A DNA stretch of 64,000 nucleotides from Streptomyces sp. S.PB5 (GCF_030403745.1 NZ_JAQMWP010000002.1:558001-622000); one strand, 5' to 3'. Positions 34,772-43,965 are shown, numbered from the stretch's first letter. Translations and numbers: made by a program. The notes: a model not told the origin generated them from the letters alone.

Positions 34772-34804
34772 GTTCGAGGCATGTTCGAGGCATGTTCGAG
34801 GCAT
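34772..34804 (+). repeat. 11-bp repeat GTTCGAGGCAT x3
   Basis: Three exact, directly adjacent copies end 29 bases before the start codon of the oxidoreductase gene at 34834. They could be regulatory half-sites at helical spacing or a slippage product. Confidence 0.85.
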
Positions 34805-34833
34805 GTCCGGGGAGGGAAAGCGGTGATCGCGGG

Positions 34834-35751
34834 ATGAAGGCGGTGCGGTTCCACGAGTACGGAGGGATCGATGTGCTGCGGGTCGAGGAGGTGGAGCGGC
34901 CGACGCCCGGCGCCGGACAACTGCTGGTCGAGGTCCGCGCGGCCGGGATCCAGCCCGGCGAGGTGATGATCCGCGAGGGCAAGCGCCACGGGCGCTGGCC
35001 GGCCACGTTCCCCTCCGGGCAGGGCAGCGATCTGGCCGGTGTCGTGGTGGAGGTCGGCCCACAGGTGCGCGGCTTCGCGGTGGGCGACGAGGTTGTGGGC
35101 TTCACCCACGGCAGGGCGAGCCACGCGGAGTTCGTCGTGGTCGACGACGTGCACGTGGTCGCGCGCCCGCAGGGGCTGCCCTGGGACGTCGCCGGTTCGT
35201 TGTACGTCGCCGGCACGACCGCGTACGCCTGCGTCTTCGCGGTGGATCCCGGCCCCGCCGACACGGTCGTGGTGTCCAACGCGGCGGGCGGCGTCGGATC
35301 CCTGGCCGTGCAGCTCGCGCGGCGGCGCGGCGCCACGGTGATCGGGCTGGCGAGCGAGCGGAACCACCCCTGGTTGAAGGAGCGTGACGTCGTCCCGGTC
35401 GCGTACGGGGAGGGCGTGGCCGCCCGGATCCGGGAGGCGTCCGGCGGTGGCGTGGACGCGTTCATCGACACGTTCGGCGACGGATATGTGGATCTCGCGG
35501 TGGAGCTGGGGGTACGGCCCGAGCGCATCAACACCATCCGCGACTGGCAGGCCGCGGCGAGGGTCGGGGCGCGCACGTACGGGGAGGGTGCGGCGGCGAG
35601 CGCGGTCGTGCTCGGCGAACTCGCCCGTCTCGCCGCGCGCGGGGAGTTGGAGGTGCCGATCGCCCGCACCCACCCGCTGGAGCGGGTGCGTGACGCGTTC
35701 CGGGAACTCGAACAGGGCCACACCCACGGCAAGATCGTCCTCCGCCCGTAA
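34834..35751 (+). CDS. NADPH:quinone oxidoreductase-like MDR protein
   Basis: 305 residues of the medium-chain dehydrogenase/reductase superfamily. MKAVRFHEYGGIDVLRVEEV is the usual start of quinone-oxidoreductase members. The nucleotide motif is VSNAAGGVGSLAVQLARRRG. The catalytic and structural zinc ligands of alcohol dehydrogenases are absent. GKIVLRP closes the protein. An upstream start at 34792 would fall in the 11-bp repeat, so the ATG at 34834 is preferred. The in vivo substrate is unknown. Confidence 0.88.
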   Translation: MKAVRFHEYGGIDVLRVEEVERPTPGAGQLLVEVRAAGIQPGEVMIREGKRHGRWPATFPSGQGSDLAGVVVEVGPQVRGFAVGDEVVGFTHGRASHAEFVVVDDVHVVARPQGLPWDVAGSLYVAGTTAYACVFAVDPGPADTVVVSNAAGGVGSLAVQLARRRGATVIGLASERNHPWLKERDVVPVAYGEGVAARIREASGGGVDAFIDTFGDGYVDLAVELGVRPERINTIRDWQAAARVGARTYGEGAAASAVVLGELARLAARGELEVPIARTHPLERVRDAFRELEQGHTHGKIVLRP

Positions 35752-35792
35752 ATACCCGCCGTCCGACGGTGAAGCCTTGCTATGGTGCGCCG

Positions 35793-36227
35793 ATGCCAAC
35801 GATCAGGAAGGTCCAGGTCACCTTCGACTGCGCGGAACCCGAGCGTGTCGCCCGTTTCTGGTGCGAGGTGCTGGGGTACGTCGTCCCGTCGCCGCCGGAG
35901 GGATTCGCCACCTGGGACGACTACAACCGCACTCTGCCGCCCGAGAGGCAGGGAGCGGGGTTCAGCTGCAGCGATCCCACGGGTGTCGGCCCACGCCTGT
36001 ACTTCCAGCGCGTTCCCGAGGGCAAGGTCGTCAAGAACCGGGTGCACCTGGACGTACGGGTGGGCACCGGGCTCGTGGGCGAGGAGCGGCTGGCCGCGCT
36101 CGAGGCGGAGTGCACACGGCTGCTCGCGCTCGGCGCGGTGCGCGAGCGCGTGCTCCTTGCCGATGAGTACAACGAGTCCTGCATCGTGATGCAGGACATC
36201 GAGGGCAATGAGTTCTGTATCGACTGA
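35793..36227 (+). CDS. VOC family protein
   Basis: 144 residues beginning MPTIRKVQVTFDCAEPERVA and ending in DIEGNEFCID. This is the Glyoxalase_6-like pattern of small streptomycete VOC proteins; a relative with the same PEGNEFC ending lies at 49259. The fold is clear but the ligand is not. The phosphotransferase-like gene starts inside its last 20 bases, so the two are probably translated together. Confidence 0.85.
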   Translation: MPTIRKVQVTFDCAEPERVARFWCEVLGYVVPSPPEGFATWDDYNRTLPPERQGAGFSCSDPTGVGPRLYFQRVPEGKVVKNRVHLDVRVGTGLVGEERLAALEAECTRLLALGAVRERVLLADEYNESCIVMQDIEGNEFCID

Positions 36228-37371
36228 GGCCGCCGACGTCCTCGGCCCGTTCACCGGCCCGGCTCGCCTGTCGTCCCTCACCCACAACCCGAAGAACGGT
36301 GTCACCGGCGGCGTCTGGGTCGTCGGCGCCGGTGACCGCTCCGCCGTGCTGAAGGTGCTCACCCGCAACAAGCCGGCCACCGGCCGCTGGGCCGCCTCCG
36401 ACGACCCCCGGCACTGGAACTACTGGCGTCGCGAGGCCGAGGTGTACCGCTCCGGACTGGCCCAGGTCTGGGAGCCGTACGGCATCCGCGCGCCCCGCCT
36501 GCTGGCCTGCGTGGAGCGCTCGGACGGTGACATCGCGCTGTGGCTGGAGCATGTGCGGGGGACGCCCGGCACCAGCTGGCCGCTCGCCCGTCACATCGAG
36601 CACGCCCGTCGACTGGGTACAGCACAGGGAAGGGTGCATACAGTCGACATGGTGCATACGGTCGACGGGCTACGGCTTTCTGCCGACGAGCCGCAGCCCT
36701 CCGCCGGCCACCCCTGGCTCTCCCACCGCTTCCTCCGCCAGTACGTCACCAGCAACACCCTCGGCGAGGACCTCCTCGACAACGACGACGCCTGGCAGCA
36801 GCCGCTGGTCCGCGACCACTTCCCCGCGGGCCTGCGCCGCGACATGGTCCGCCTCCGCCACGACCGCGAGTGGTTCCTCCAGATCATGGAGTCCCTCCCG
36901 CGCACCCTCAGCCACCTCGACCAGTGGCCGGCCAACGTCCGCTCCGACGGCCCCGACCACGTCCTGTACGACTGGGCCTTCACCGGCGACGGCGCCCTCG
37001 GCGAGGACCTCGGCAACTATCTGCCCGACTCGGTCTTCGACCTGTTCGTCCCGGCGGATCGGCTGCCGACGTACGCGGCCGAGGCGTACGAGGCCTACCT
37101 GCACGGGCTCCGGCACAGCGGCTGGAAGGGCGACGAACGCCTCGTACGGCTCGGGGTGTGCGCGTCCGCGGTCAAGTATGACTGGCTGACCGCCGGTTCG
37201 CTCGCCCGCGCCGGCGAGGAGCAGCTCGACTACGGCGGCGAGCGCACCGTCCCGGCCGAACTTCGCTACCGCGAGCGGGGATCGGCCCTGGCCTTCCTGG
37301 CCGGCTGGGCGGCGGAGGCCCGGTCACTCGCCCCGCAGCTGGGCTTCCCGGAGGCGCCGAGCGGACGCTGA
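36208..37371 (+). CDS. Aminoglycoside phosphotransferase/choline-kinase-like protein
   Basis: 387 residues. The Brenner-type catalytic motif LSHLDQWPANV and the metal-binding DWAFTGDGALGEDLGN match the APH fold. An ATP-binding Lys in SAVLKVLTRN is also likely. Substrates of such relatives are often unknown, and antibiotic resistance should not be assumed. About residues 135-150 carry the repeat VHTVDMVHTVD, produced by two dispersed-motif copies, in a spot where related proteins seem not to have it. The ATG overlaps the VOC gene end. Confidence 0.75.
   Translation: MSSVSTEAADVLGPFTGPARLSSLTHNPKNGVTGGVWVVGAGDRSAVLKVLTRNKPATGRWAASDDPRHWNYWRREAEVYRSGLAQVWEPYGIRAPRLLACVERSDGDIALWLEHVRGTPGTSWPLARHIEHARRLGTAQGRVHTVDMVHTVDGLRLSADEPQPSAGHPWLSHRFLRQYVTSNTLGEDLLDNDDAWQQPLVRDHFPAGLRRDMVRLRHDREWFLQIMESLPRTLSHLDQWPANVRSDGPDHVLYDWAFTGDGALGEDLGNYLPDSVFDLFVPADRLPTYAAEAYEAYLHGLRHSGWKGDERLVRLGVCASAVKYDWLTAGSLARAGEEQLDYGGERTVPAELRYRERGSALAFLAGWAAEARSLAPQLGFPEAPSGR
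36608..36666 (-). repeat. Dispersed motif, two exact copies plus one partial
   Basis: On the minus strand GTCGACTGTATGC (36636-36648) and GTCGACCGTATGC (36654-36666) are 18 bases apart, start to start. A plus-strand partial, GTCGACTGGGTAC, lies at 36608-36620. All fall within the phosphotransferase-like gene. Confidence 0.65.
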
Positions 37372-37464
37372 CCCTGACCAACCACCGCCCCCGCACCGGA
37401 GGTTCACACACCGCCTGCCGCCCGCCCCGAGGGCGCCTCGCCTGCCGGTGCCGCCTCCCCGGCC

Positions 37465-39558
37465 CTACGCCGCCTGCCGCCCGCCCCCGCGCCGACCCGC
37501 CCGCCGGTGTCGGGCCGCCGGAACCGCGAGCCCGCCCAGCAACCCGAGCCCCAGGGCGTACGGCCACCAGCCCATGGGGTCGTCCTGTGCAGCACCGGCG
37601 TTCCGCGTCACCGCGGCGTCGGAGGTGGAAGTCCCGGACGAGGAGGCGGACTTGCTCGGTGAGGCGACGGCGGTGAGCACCACGTCGTTGCCGTCGCCGC
37701 CCTGGTAGCTGATCCGGTAGGTGGCGTCGGCGAGCTTCACCTTCGTTCCTTCCTGTAGCCCGTCGAACGCCCCGGTGGTCCTGGAGCCGCCCGTGTGGTT
37801 CAGCACGGTGATGCTGCGTGCGGGATCGGTCCCGGCGGCCGCGAGGTCCAGGGACCCGGCGAGCCGGACCGCGCCGGAGACCTTCAACGGCTTGTCCCGC
37901 AGGACGAGTTCGCCCGTCGCGCGCTGTGTGTAGTTCCCGGAGACGGTGAGCCCGCCCGCGACGACCCCCTCGTTGGTGACCGAGCCCTTGACGGTCCCCT
38001 CGCCGCTCAACGTGGTCGCCACCCGCAGCCCCGACGTCCCCACGTCCAGCCGTGCGCCCGCCGACGTCAGCCGGATCGCCCTGCTGCGCCGAAGAGTCGC
38101 CCCCTGCCGCAACGCGAGCGTGCCCTTCTTCACCGTCGTCGTCCCGGTGTACGTCACTCCGCTGCCGGTCAGTGTCGTCGTCGCGCTGCCCGTCTGGGTG
38201 AGCGATCCGCTGCCGCTGATCCGGGGCAGGGTGAGGGCCTTGCGCACGTTGTTCAGCACGAGTGATCCGTTGTTGACGACCCGGTACAGACTGCCCGCGG
38301 TATACAGTCCACCGTCGCCTGTCGACCGTCCGCTGCCCAGTCGCAGCACCGCCCCCTTCTCGACGGTCGTCGAGCCGTCGTAGTACTGCACGGCCGCGAA
38401 GGTGACGTCGTTCCCGCGCGTCCCCGCGATGACCACGTCCCCGGCGCCGGGCGCGGACAGCGTGTCGTGGAAAACGCCGCCGCCGATGGGGGCGCCGAGC
38501 GTGACCGGTCCGTCGTAGTCGAACGTGAGCAGCGAACGTGACCGGGCGGCCAGCAGGTTGATGTAGACCGTCTCCGCGGTCCCCGGCATGAAGATCTTGT
38601 TCGTCGTCCCGTCGCCCCACTGGACGTTCGCGCCCTTGATGTTGGTGCCGCGTTTGTTGACGTTCTTGCGCGCGGGCGTCCAGTTCAGGGACGGGTCGCT
38701 GAGCGAGGGGTCGGTGTCGCCGCCCCGGTTCGACCAGCTGTACTGGCCCGTCAGGATCACCTTGCCGCCCGGCCGGGACTGGACGTTGATGTCGCTGCCG
38801 TACTCGCGCTGGTAGAAGTCCATGCGCTGGGTGACCGTCTGGCCCAGCGGGGTGTCCACGGTCCAGGTGCCCTGGTTGAGGATCTTGCGGACGTTGGGCA
38901 GCGAGGTCGCGAACTCCGGTCGTCCGGCGTTGAGTTGGGTGCCGTTGTCGATCACGCCGGAGAAGGGGTGGGTGCCCGACAGGTCCCAGGTGCCCCAGAG
39001 GAAACGCGGTTGGGTGATCAGCCCGGAGCCGCTGATGGTGCCCAGGTTGTACGCGACGTCCCTCAGCGACAGCCGCAGGGTCCCGTCGACCCGGATGTTG
39101 TCCTGGTTGAGCGCGAACTGCGGGGTGCCGTAAGGGAAGTGGCCGATCACGCCGGTCGAGCCGCCGTTGCCGTACTGCAGGGTCGCCCCGCGCGCGACCG
39201 TGATCGCGGGTGGATCGGGGTCGGTCGTGGTGACGTAGGGGTGGTTGCCGCCCTGGACCGACACCTTCTGCCGCTGGCGGGACTTGGGCAGGGTGAAGTC
39301 GCTGTCCCTGGTCAGGATCAGGGTCCCGCTGCCGCGCACGGTCAGGGTGCCCTCGCCGCGAAGGATGCCGTCGTACGTCGTCGTCCCGGACGGCACGGTG
39401 ACGACGGTGTCGCCGGTGAGCGTGACGTCGCGGCCCGCGAGGACGTCGGCGGTGACGTCCCGGGCGCCGGCGGCCGCGGCCGGGGGAGCGGTGACCAGGA
39501 AGGCGACCGCCGCCAGGGCTCCGGCGGCCGCTGCTGTCTTGTGGGTATGGCTGCGCAC
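37465..39558 (-). CDS. Surface protein with autotransporter-associated beta-strand repeats
   Basis: About 697 residues from GTG at 39558; the start is uncertain and upstream in-frame starts exist. A signal peptide (KTAAAAGALAAVAFLVTAPPAAAA) is followed by a long beta-rich region. This has repeats of the PATR type, for example YDGSTTVEKGAVLRLGSG and YTGTTTVKKGTLALRQGATL, plus GSGSLTQTGSATTTL. A Ser/Thr linker, one membrane helix (YALGLGLLGGLAV) and a basic tail end the protein, so it is anchored to the membrane rather than translocating itself. It is divergent from the GH43 pair, suggesting substrate binding at the cell surface. No outer-membrane barrel is present. Confidence 0.75.
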   Translation of the reverse strand: MRSHTHKTAAAAGALAAVAFLVTAPPAAAAGARDVTADVLAGRDVTLTGDTVVTVPSGTTTYDGILRGEGTLTVRGSGTLILTRDSDFTLPKSRQRQKVSVQGGNHPYVTTTDPDPPAITVARGATLQYGNGGSTGVIGHFPYGTPQFALNQDNIRVDGTLRLSLRDVAYNLGTISGSGLITQPRFLWGTWDLSGTHPFSGVIDNGTQLNAGRPEFATSLPNVRKILNQGTWTVDTPLGQTVTQRMDFYQREYGSDINVQSRPGGKVILTGQYSWSNRGGDTDPSLSDPSLNWTPARKNVNKRGTNIKGANVQWGDGTTNKIFMPGTAETVYINLLAARSRSLLTFDYDGPVTLGAPIGGGVFHDTLSAPGAGDVVIAGTRGNDVTFAAVQYYDGSTTVEKGAVLRLGSGRSTGDGGLYTAGSLYRVVNNGSLVLNNVRKALTLPRISGSGSLTQTGSATTTLTGSGVTYTGTTTVKKGTLALRQGATLRRSRAIRLTSAGARLDVGTSGLRVATTLSGEGTVKGSVTNEGVVAGGLTVSGNYTQRATGELVLRDKPLKVSGAVRLAGSLDLAAAGTDPARSITVLNHTGGSRTTGAFDGLQEGTKVKLADATYRISYQGGDGNDVVLTAVASPSKSASSSGTSTSDAAVTRNAGAAQDDPMGWWPYALGLGLLGGLAVPAARHRRAGRRGGGRQAA
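38300..38312 (-). repeat. Dispersed motif, exact copy
   Basis: GTGGACTGTATAC on the minus strand, inside the surface-protein gene, coding for GLYT. Confidence 0.6.
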
Positions 39559-39624
39559 GGGTACGGAGACGGGCCGGACGGCCGGCCGATAACAGAAAAG
39601 TGCGGCCCCCGACACAGCACCGTA

Positions 39625-39636
39625 GAAAGCGCCTTC
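39625..39636. promoter_or_regulatory. LacI-type operator between surface protein and GH43 genes
   Basis: GAAAGCGCCTTC lies in the 205-bp divergent region, 128 bases before the GH43 start. It has one mismatch to GAAAGCGCTTTC. An A/T-rich stretch (39690-39730) next to it probably contains the promoter. Confidence 0.55.
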
Positions 39637-39763
39637 TTTTGTCTCGTCCAACCCGTTGACCTCCCCGTTCCCCAGCCTTACCTTTCGGCTGTTCGCAATA
39701 ACAACAGATGTTCTCAATATCGAACATCACTCTCAGGACACCCCCACCCGAGAGGCAGACCGT

Positions 39764-40861
39764 ATGAGCCGCGTTCCCTCCGTCCCCGATCGCCGACTGC
39801 TGCTGAAGGGTGCCCTGGCCGCGGGCGCCCTGGCCGCCACCCCCACGGTTGCCGCAGCAGCCCCCGCCGTCGGCGCAGCCGACCCGAGCCCGCGGAAAGC
39901 GGCCCCGTTCGTGAACCCGCTCGTCCGCAACCGTGCCGACCCGCACATCCACCGGCACGCCGACGGCTTCTACTACTTCACCGCCACCGCCCCCGAGTAC
40001 GACCGGATCGTCCTGCGCCGCTCCCGCACCCTGGGCGGCCTTGCCACGGCCGCCGAGTCGGTCATCTGGACCAAGCACGAGACCGGCCCGATGGGCGCCC
40101 ACATCTGGGCGCCGGAGATCCACCGCATCGGCGGCAAGTGGTACATCTACTTCGCCTCCGCACCCGCCGAGAGCGTCTGGGACATCCGCATCTGGGTCCT
40201 GGAGAACGCCAACCCCAACCCCTTCAAGGGGACTTGGGCCGAGCGCGGTCAGATCAGGACGGCCTGGGAGACCTTCTCCCTCGACGCCACCACCTTCACC
40301 CACCGCGGCACCCGCTACCTCGCCTGGGCCCAGCACGAGCCCGGCATGGCCAACAACACCGCTCTCTGGCTGTCGAAGATGGCCGACCCCTGGACCCTGA
40401 CAGGGCCTCAAGTCCGGCTGTCCACACCCGAGTACGACTGGGAATGCATCGGCTACAAGGTCAACGAAGGCCCGTCCGTCATCGCCCGCAACGGCCGCCT
40501 GTTCATGTCGTACTCGGCCAGCGCCACCGACTTCAACTACTGCATGGGTCTGCTGACCGTCGACGCGGACGCCGACCTGATGGACCCCGCGAACTGGTCC
40601 AAGTCGCCGGTCCCGGTCTTCACCAGCAACGACACCACCAAGCAGTACGGCCCCGGCCACAACTGCTTCACGGTCGCCGAGGACGGCCGCAGCGACGTCC
40701 TCGTCTACCACGCCCGCCAGTACAAGGAGATCGTCGGCGACCCGCTGAACGACCCCAACCGGCACACCCGCGTCCAGAAGCTCGGCTGGAACGCGGACGG
40801 CACCCCGGACTTCGGCATACCGGTGGCGGACACCGTCACGAACCAGGAGGTCGCGTCATGA
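39764..40861 (+). CDS. GH43 family arabinofuranosidase/xylosidase-like enzyme
   Basis: 365 residues. A twin-arginine signal (DRRLLLKGALAAGALAA) indicates folded export. The five-bladed GH43 propeller shows the general-base Asp in VRNRADPHIHRHADGFYYF, GAHIWAPEIHRIGGKWYIYF around the second carboxylate, and the general-acid Glu in KVNEGPSVI. The family removes arabinose or xylose side groups from plant polysaccharides. The next gene begins at its stop (ATGA), so the two GH43 genes are cotranscribed. Confidence 0.9.
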   Translation: MSRVPSVPDRRLLLKGALAAGALAATPTVAAAAPAVGAADPSPRKAAPFVNPLVRNRADPHIHRHADGFYYFTATAPEYDRIVLRRSRTLGGLATAAESVIWTKHETGPMGAHIWAPEIHRIGGKWYIYFASAPAESVWDIRIWVLENANPNPFKGTWAERGQIRTAWETFSLDATTFTHRGTRYLAWAQHEPGMANNTALWLSKMADPWTLTGPQVRLSTPEYDWECIGYKVNEGPSVIARNGRLFMSYSASATDFNYCMGLLTVDADADLMDPANWSKSPVPVFTSNDTTKQYGPGHNCFTVAEDGRSDVLVYHARQYKEIVGDPLNDPNRHTRVQKLGWNADGTPDFGIPVADTVTNQEVAS

Positions 40862-42267
40862 GACGTGCGTACGCGGTGTTGCTCGCCCTCTGTCTGGCCC
40901 TGGCCGGCGCCCTCGTCACCGCGGGCCCCGCCCAGGCCGCCGCCCTGACCATCCCCAACGGCGTCCAGTTCACCGACAGTTCGGGAAGCGCCCTGCACGC
41001 CCACGGCGGCGGGGTCATCAAGGTCGGGTCGTACTACTACTGGTTCGGAGAGAACCGCAACGCCGACAACACCTTCCGGTACGTGTCCGCCTACCGCTCC
41101 ACCGACCTGAAGAACTGGGAGTTCAGGAACAACGTCCTGACCCAGTCCTCCGCCGCGGAGCTCGGCACCGCCTACATCGAGCGGCCCAAGGTCATGTACA
41201 ACGCCTCCACCGGCAAGTTCGTGATGTGGATGCACAAGGAGAACGGCACCGACTACAGCGAGGCCCGCGCGGCCGTCGCCGTCTCCGACACCGTCGACGG
41301 CAACTACACCTACCAAGGCAGCTTCCGGCCGTTCGACACCTACATGTCCCGTGACATCACGACGTTCGTCGACACGGACGGCACCGGCTACATGGTCTCG
41401 GCCGCCAACGAGAACTACGACCTGCACATCTACAAGCTCAACCCGTCCTACACCGGCATCGACAGCCTGGTCGCCAATCCCTGGGCGGGCGGCCACCGCG
41501 AGGCCCCGGCGCTCTTCAAGCGGGGCGGCGTCTACTTCATGCTGACTTCGGGCGCCACCGGCTGGAGCGCCAACCAGCAGAAGTACGCCACCGCCACCTC
41601 GCTCGCCGGCCCCTGGACCTCGATGGCGAACGTCGGCGACTCCGCGACGTACAACTCGCAGACCGCCTACGTCCTTCCGGTGCAGGGCACTTCGGGCACC
41701 TCGTACCTCTACATGGGCGACCGCTGGGGCAACTCCTTCGGCGGCACCGTCAGCGACTCCCGTTATGTGTGGCTGCCGTTGACCTTCCCGACCTCGACCA
41801 CCATGTCGATGTCCTGGTACCCCGAGGTCACCGTCGACGCGGCCGCGGGGACGATCAGCGGTACGAGCGCCACGTACAACACGCTGATCGCGCGCAACAG
41901 TTCCAAGTGCGCGGACGTGCCCGACCAGTCGCTGTGGCAGGGCATCGCGATCAGCCAGTACACCTGCAACAGCGGCGGCAACCAGAAGTGGTGGTTCAAG
42001 GACCTCGGCACCGGCTACTACCAGCTGGTCGGCCGCGGCAGCTCTTTGTGCCTGCAGGAGAACGCCGCCACCGTCACCCAGGAGAACTGCGGCAGCGCGA
42101 CCACCCAGCAGTGGAGCCTCACCGCCTCCGGCAGCTACTGGCTGATCAAGGCCCGCGCCACCGGGGAATGCCTGGACGTGAACGGCGCGTCCACCGCCAA
42201 CTCCGCCGCCGTCATCACGTACACCTGCAACGGAGCGACGAACCAGCAGTGGACGCGCGGTACTTGA
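40858..42267 (+). CDS. GH43 exo-beta-1,3-galactanase-like enzyme with ricin-type CBM13
   Basis: 469 residues. A Sec signal peptide (LALCLALAGALVTAG) precedes a catalytic domain with AHGGGVIKVGSYYYWFGENR and YIERPKVMYN, the pattern of GH43 subfamily 24 galactanases. Residues ~335-469 form a ricin-B lectin domain with three QxW-like repeats (NQKWWF, QQWSL, NQQWTRG) and paired Cys. It probably trims beta-1,3-galactan of arabinogalactan, with the lectin binding galactose. It overlaps the preceding GH43 gene by four bases. Confidence 0.88.
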   Translation: MRRAYAVLLALCLALAGALVTAGPAQAAALTIPNGVQFTDSSGSALHAHGGGVIKVGSYYYWFGENRNADNTFRYVSAYRSTDLKNWEFRNNVLTQSSAAELGTAYIERPKVMYNASTGKFVMWMHKENGTDYSEARAAVAVSDTVDGNYTYQGSFRPFDTYMSRDITTFVDTDGTGYMVSAANENYDLHIYKLNPSYTGIDSLVANPWAGGHREAPALFKRGGVYFMLTSGATGWSANQQKYATATSLAGPWTSMANVGDSATYNSQTAYVLPVQGTSGTSYLYMGDRWGNSFGGTVSDSRYVWLPLTFPTSTTMSMSWYPEVTVDAAAGTISGTSATYNTLIARNSSKCADVPDQSLWQGIAISQYTCNSGGNQKWWFKDLGTGYYQLVGRGSSLCLQENAATVTQENCGSATTQQWSLTASGSYWLIKARATGECLDVNGASTANSAAVITYTCNGATNQQWTRGT

Positions 42268-42279
42268 CGCCCTCTCAGT

Positions 42280-43965
42280 TCACGCGAGCAGGTCGATCGC
42301 GTCGATCGACGTGCCCGCGCTGAGATAGGACGTCGACCCCGAACCGCTCACCACGTTGATCTTCAGGATGTTGTACCGACTGGTGTCCGTGAGCCAGGCG
42401 CTGGCCGGCACGCTGTAGGTGAACGTGTGGTTGTTGCCCCGGTAGGACCCGTTGGTCAGCGACCGGGTGCTCGGCTGGGTGGGCGGGGAGGGGATCGCCG
42501 ACGTCCAGGTGTCGTTGACGACGACCTGCGGCCGGCCGTTGGCGTAGGCCGTCGTCACACCGATGCGCAGCGTGTGCGCGGCGGCGGCCTGGGCCGCGGT
42601 CAGCTTGAAGTACACCAGCAGACCGCTGTTGACGTCCTTCCAGATGTAGCAGGGGAAGGCCGAGGTCTCGGAGCCGCTGCCGATGACCACGTTGCCGGTC
42701 CAGGAGGCGGCGCGGACGTCGGAGGGATGGGCGTACGTCATCAGGTCGGCGTTCTTGAAGCCGCTCGGTGTGCCGGTCCAGTCGTTGATCCGCCAGATCG
42801 CGCTCGCGTTGCTCGGATCGTTCGAGGAAGGGATGGCGATGGAGTTCAGCGTGGTCGTCCCGCCGGCGGATACGGTCACCGATGTACTGTATACAGCCAA
42901 CTCGCTCTTGTAGACGGTCAGCGTGTACGTCCCCGGCAGCACGCCGGTGATCGAGAAGTAGCCGTCCGACGAGCGTGCCGAACCCCAGTACTGGGCGGCG
43001 GAGTTCGCGAGCCCGACCGTGTACGGGTACGCCGTGTTCCGGCCCGTGATCCCGACGCCCGCGACCCGGCCCCGGCCGCCCGAGGGCACGTATCCCGAGA
43101 TGCCGAGCGAGTCGGCCCACGAGGTGGTGAGCGTGCCCGGGTACAGCGACGAGGAGGGCGCGCCGCCGTCCGTGAGGGCGATGACGTACGGGCCCTGGAG
43201 GCCGAAGCGCTCGTTCTCGGTCTGGTTCTGGGCGTAGTGCAGGATCTCGTACAGACCGCCGCCGTCGGCGCTCTGGTGGCGCAGGAGGGAGCGGTAGAAG
43301 GGGCCGCCGGAGGCCTTCTCGTGGTTGGAGCGGACGATCCACAGGCCGACGCTGCCGGTCGTCCAGCCGATGTGGTTGTAGTCGATGACCCGGAGCTTGG
43401 AGTAGTGCTTGGAGCGGGTCTGGCCGTCGGACTTCGCGAAGACGTCCGAAGCCTCGATGGTGGTGGGCGCGTAGGTGTAGGAGTCGGGCTCGTCGTTGAG
43501 GAACAGGCCCGCCTTGACGCGCAGGATGAAGCGGGTCGAGGCGACGGAGGTGTCGGCCCGGTTGGTCCAGAGGTAGATGTTGTTCTCGCCGCTGCGGGCC
43601 GCGTAGTAGTGCCGGAGCGTGCCGTAGGCGACCGAGACCAGGATCGTCGAACCGGACTGACTGATCGTCACCGTCGAGGTGCCGAGGCCGGATTCGATGT
43701 GCGAGTTCTTGCCGCCGTAGCCCTGGTACTCGGTGCCGCGGTAGACGAGCGAGGTCAGGTCGCCGTTGGTCTTGCTGACCTTGAAGACGAGGTTGGCGCC
43801 GGTGTCGACGACGTAGTTCGAGCCGTCGTCGCGCCAGCCGAAGGCCGCGGCCGAGGCCGTCCCGGCGAGCGGTCCTGCGGCGAGCGCGGCCGACCCGGCG
43901 GCGGCCGCGGTGCCGAGCACGAAGGTGCGGCGGCGGACCGGTCTGTTCCCTGCGGATCCGGACAT
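42280..43965 (-). CDS. Rhamnogalacturonan lyase (PL4 type)
   Basis: 561 residues with a Tat signal (RRRTFVLGTAAAAG). The catalytic N-domain includes YVVDTGANLVFKVSKTNGDL and SLVYRGTEYQGYGGKNSHIE, matching RhgB/RGL4 lyases. A central fibronectin-like module (GYFSITGVLPGTYTLTVYK) and a C-terminal jelly-roll follow, the usual three-domain layout. The enzyme cleaves the alternating rhamnose-galacturonic acid backbone of pectin RG-I by beta-elimination outside the cell. It faces away from the GDSL acetylesterase gene across an operator-rich gap, and converges with the GH43 gene. Confidence 0.9.
   Translation of the reverse strand: MSGSAGNRPVRRRTFVLGTAAAAGSAALAAGPLAGTASAAAFGWRDDGSNYVVDTGANLVFKVSKTNGDLTSLVYRGTEYQGYGGKNSHIESGLGTSTVTISQSGSTILVSVAYGTLRHYYAARSGENNIYLWTNRADTSVASTRFILRVKAGLFLNDEPDSYTYAPTTIEASDVFAKSDGQTRSKHYSKLRVIDYNHIGWTTGSVGLWIVRSNHEKASGGPFYRSLLRHQSADGGGLYEILHYAQNQTENERFGLQGPYVIALTDGGAPSSSLYPGTLTTSWADSLGISGYVPSGGRGRVAGVGITGRNTAYPYTVGLANSAAQYWGSARSSDGYFSITGVLPGTYTLTVYKSELAVYSTSVTVSAGGTTTLNSIAIPSSNDPSNASAIWRINDWTGTPSGFKNADLMTYAHPSDVRAASWTGNVVIGSGSETSAFPCYIWKDVNSGLLVYFKLTAAQAAAAHTLRIGVTTAYANGRPQVVVNDTWTSAIPSPPTQPSTRSLTNGSYRGNNHTFTYSVPASAWLTDTSRYNILKINVVSGSGSTSYLSAGTSIDAIDLLA

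Larger units (their letters stand above)
34379..34833. other. 455-bp intergenic region with two short tandem repeats
   Basis: No gene was recognised. It lies between divergent genes and carries six AGGYG pentamers (34456-34485) and three exact GTTCGAGGCAT units (34772-34804). Confidence 0.5.

Noticed and set aside
36208..37371. Calling the phosphotransferase-like protein an aminoglycoside-resistance enzyme
   Set aside because: Only the general kinase-like fold is visible; many such proteins phosphorylate other small molecules.
37465..37600. Sortase (LPxTG) anchor at the end of the surface protein
   Set aside because: The C-terminus has a helix and basic tail, but no LPxTG or LAxTG motif was found before it.
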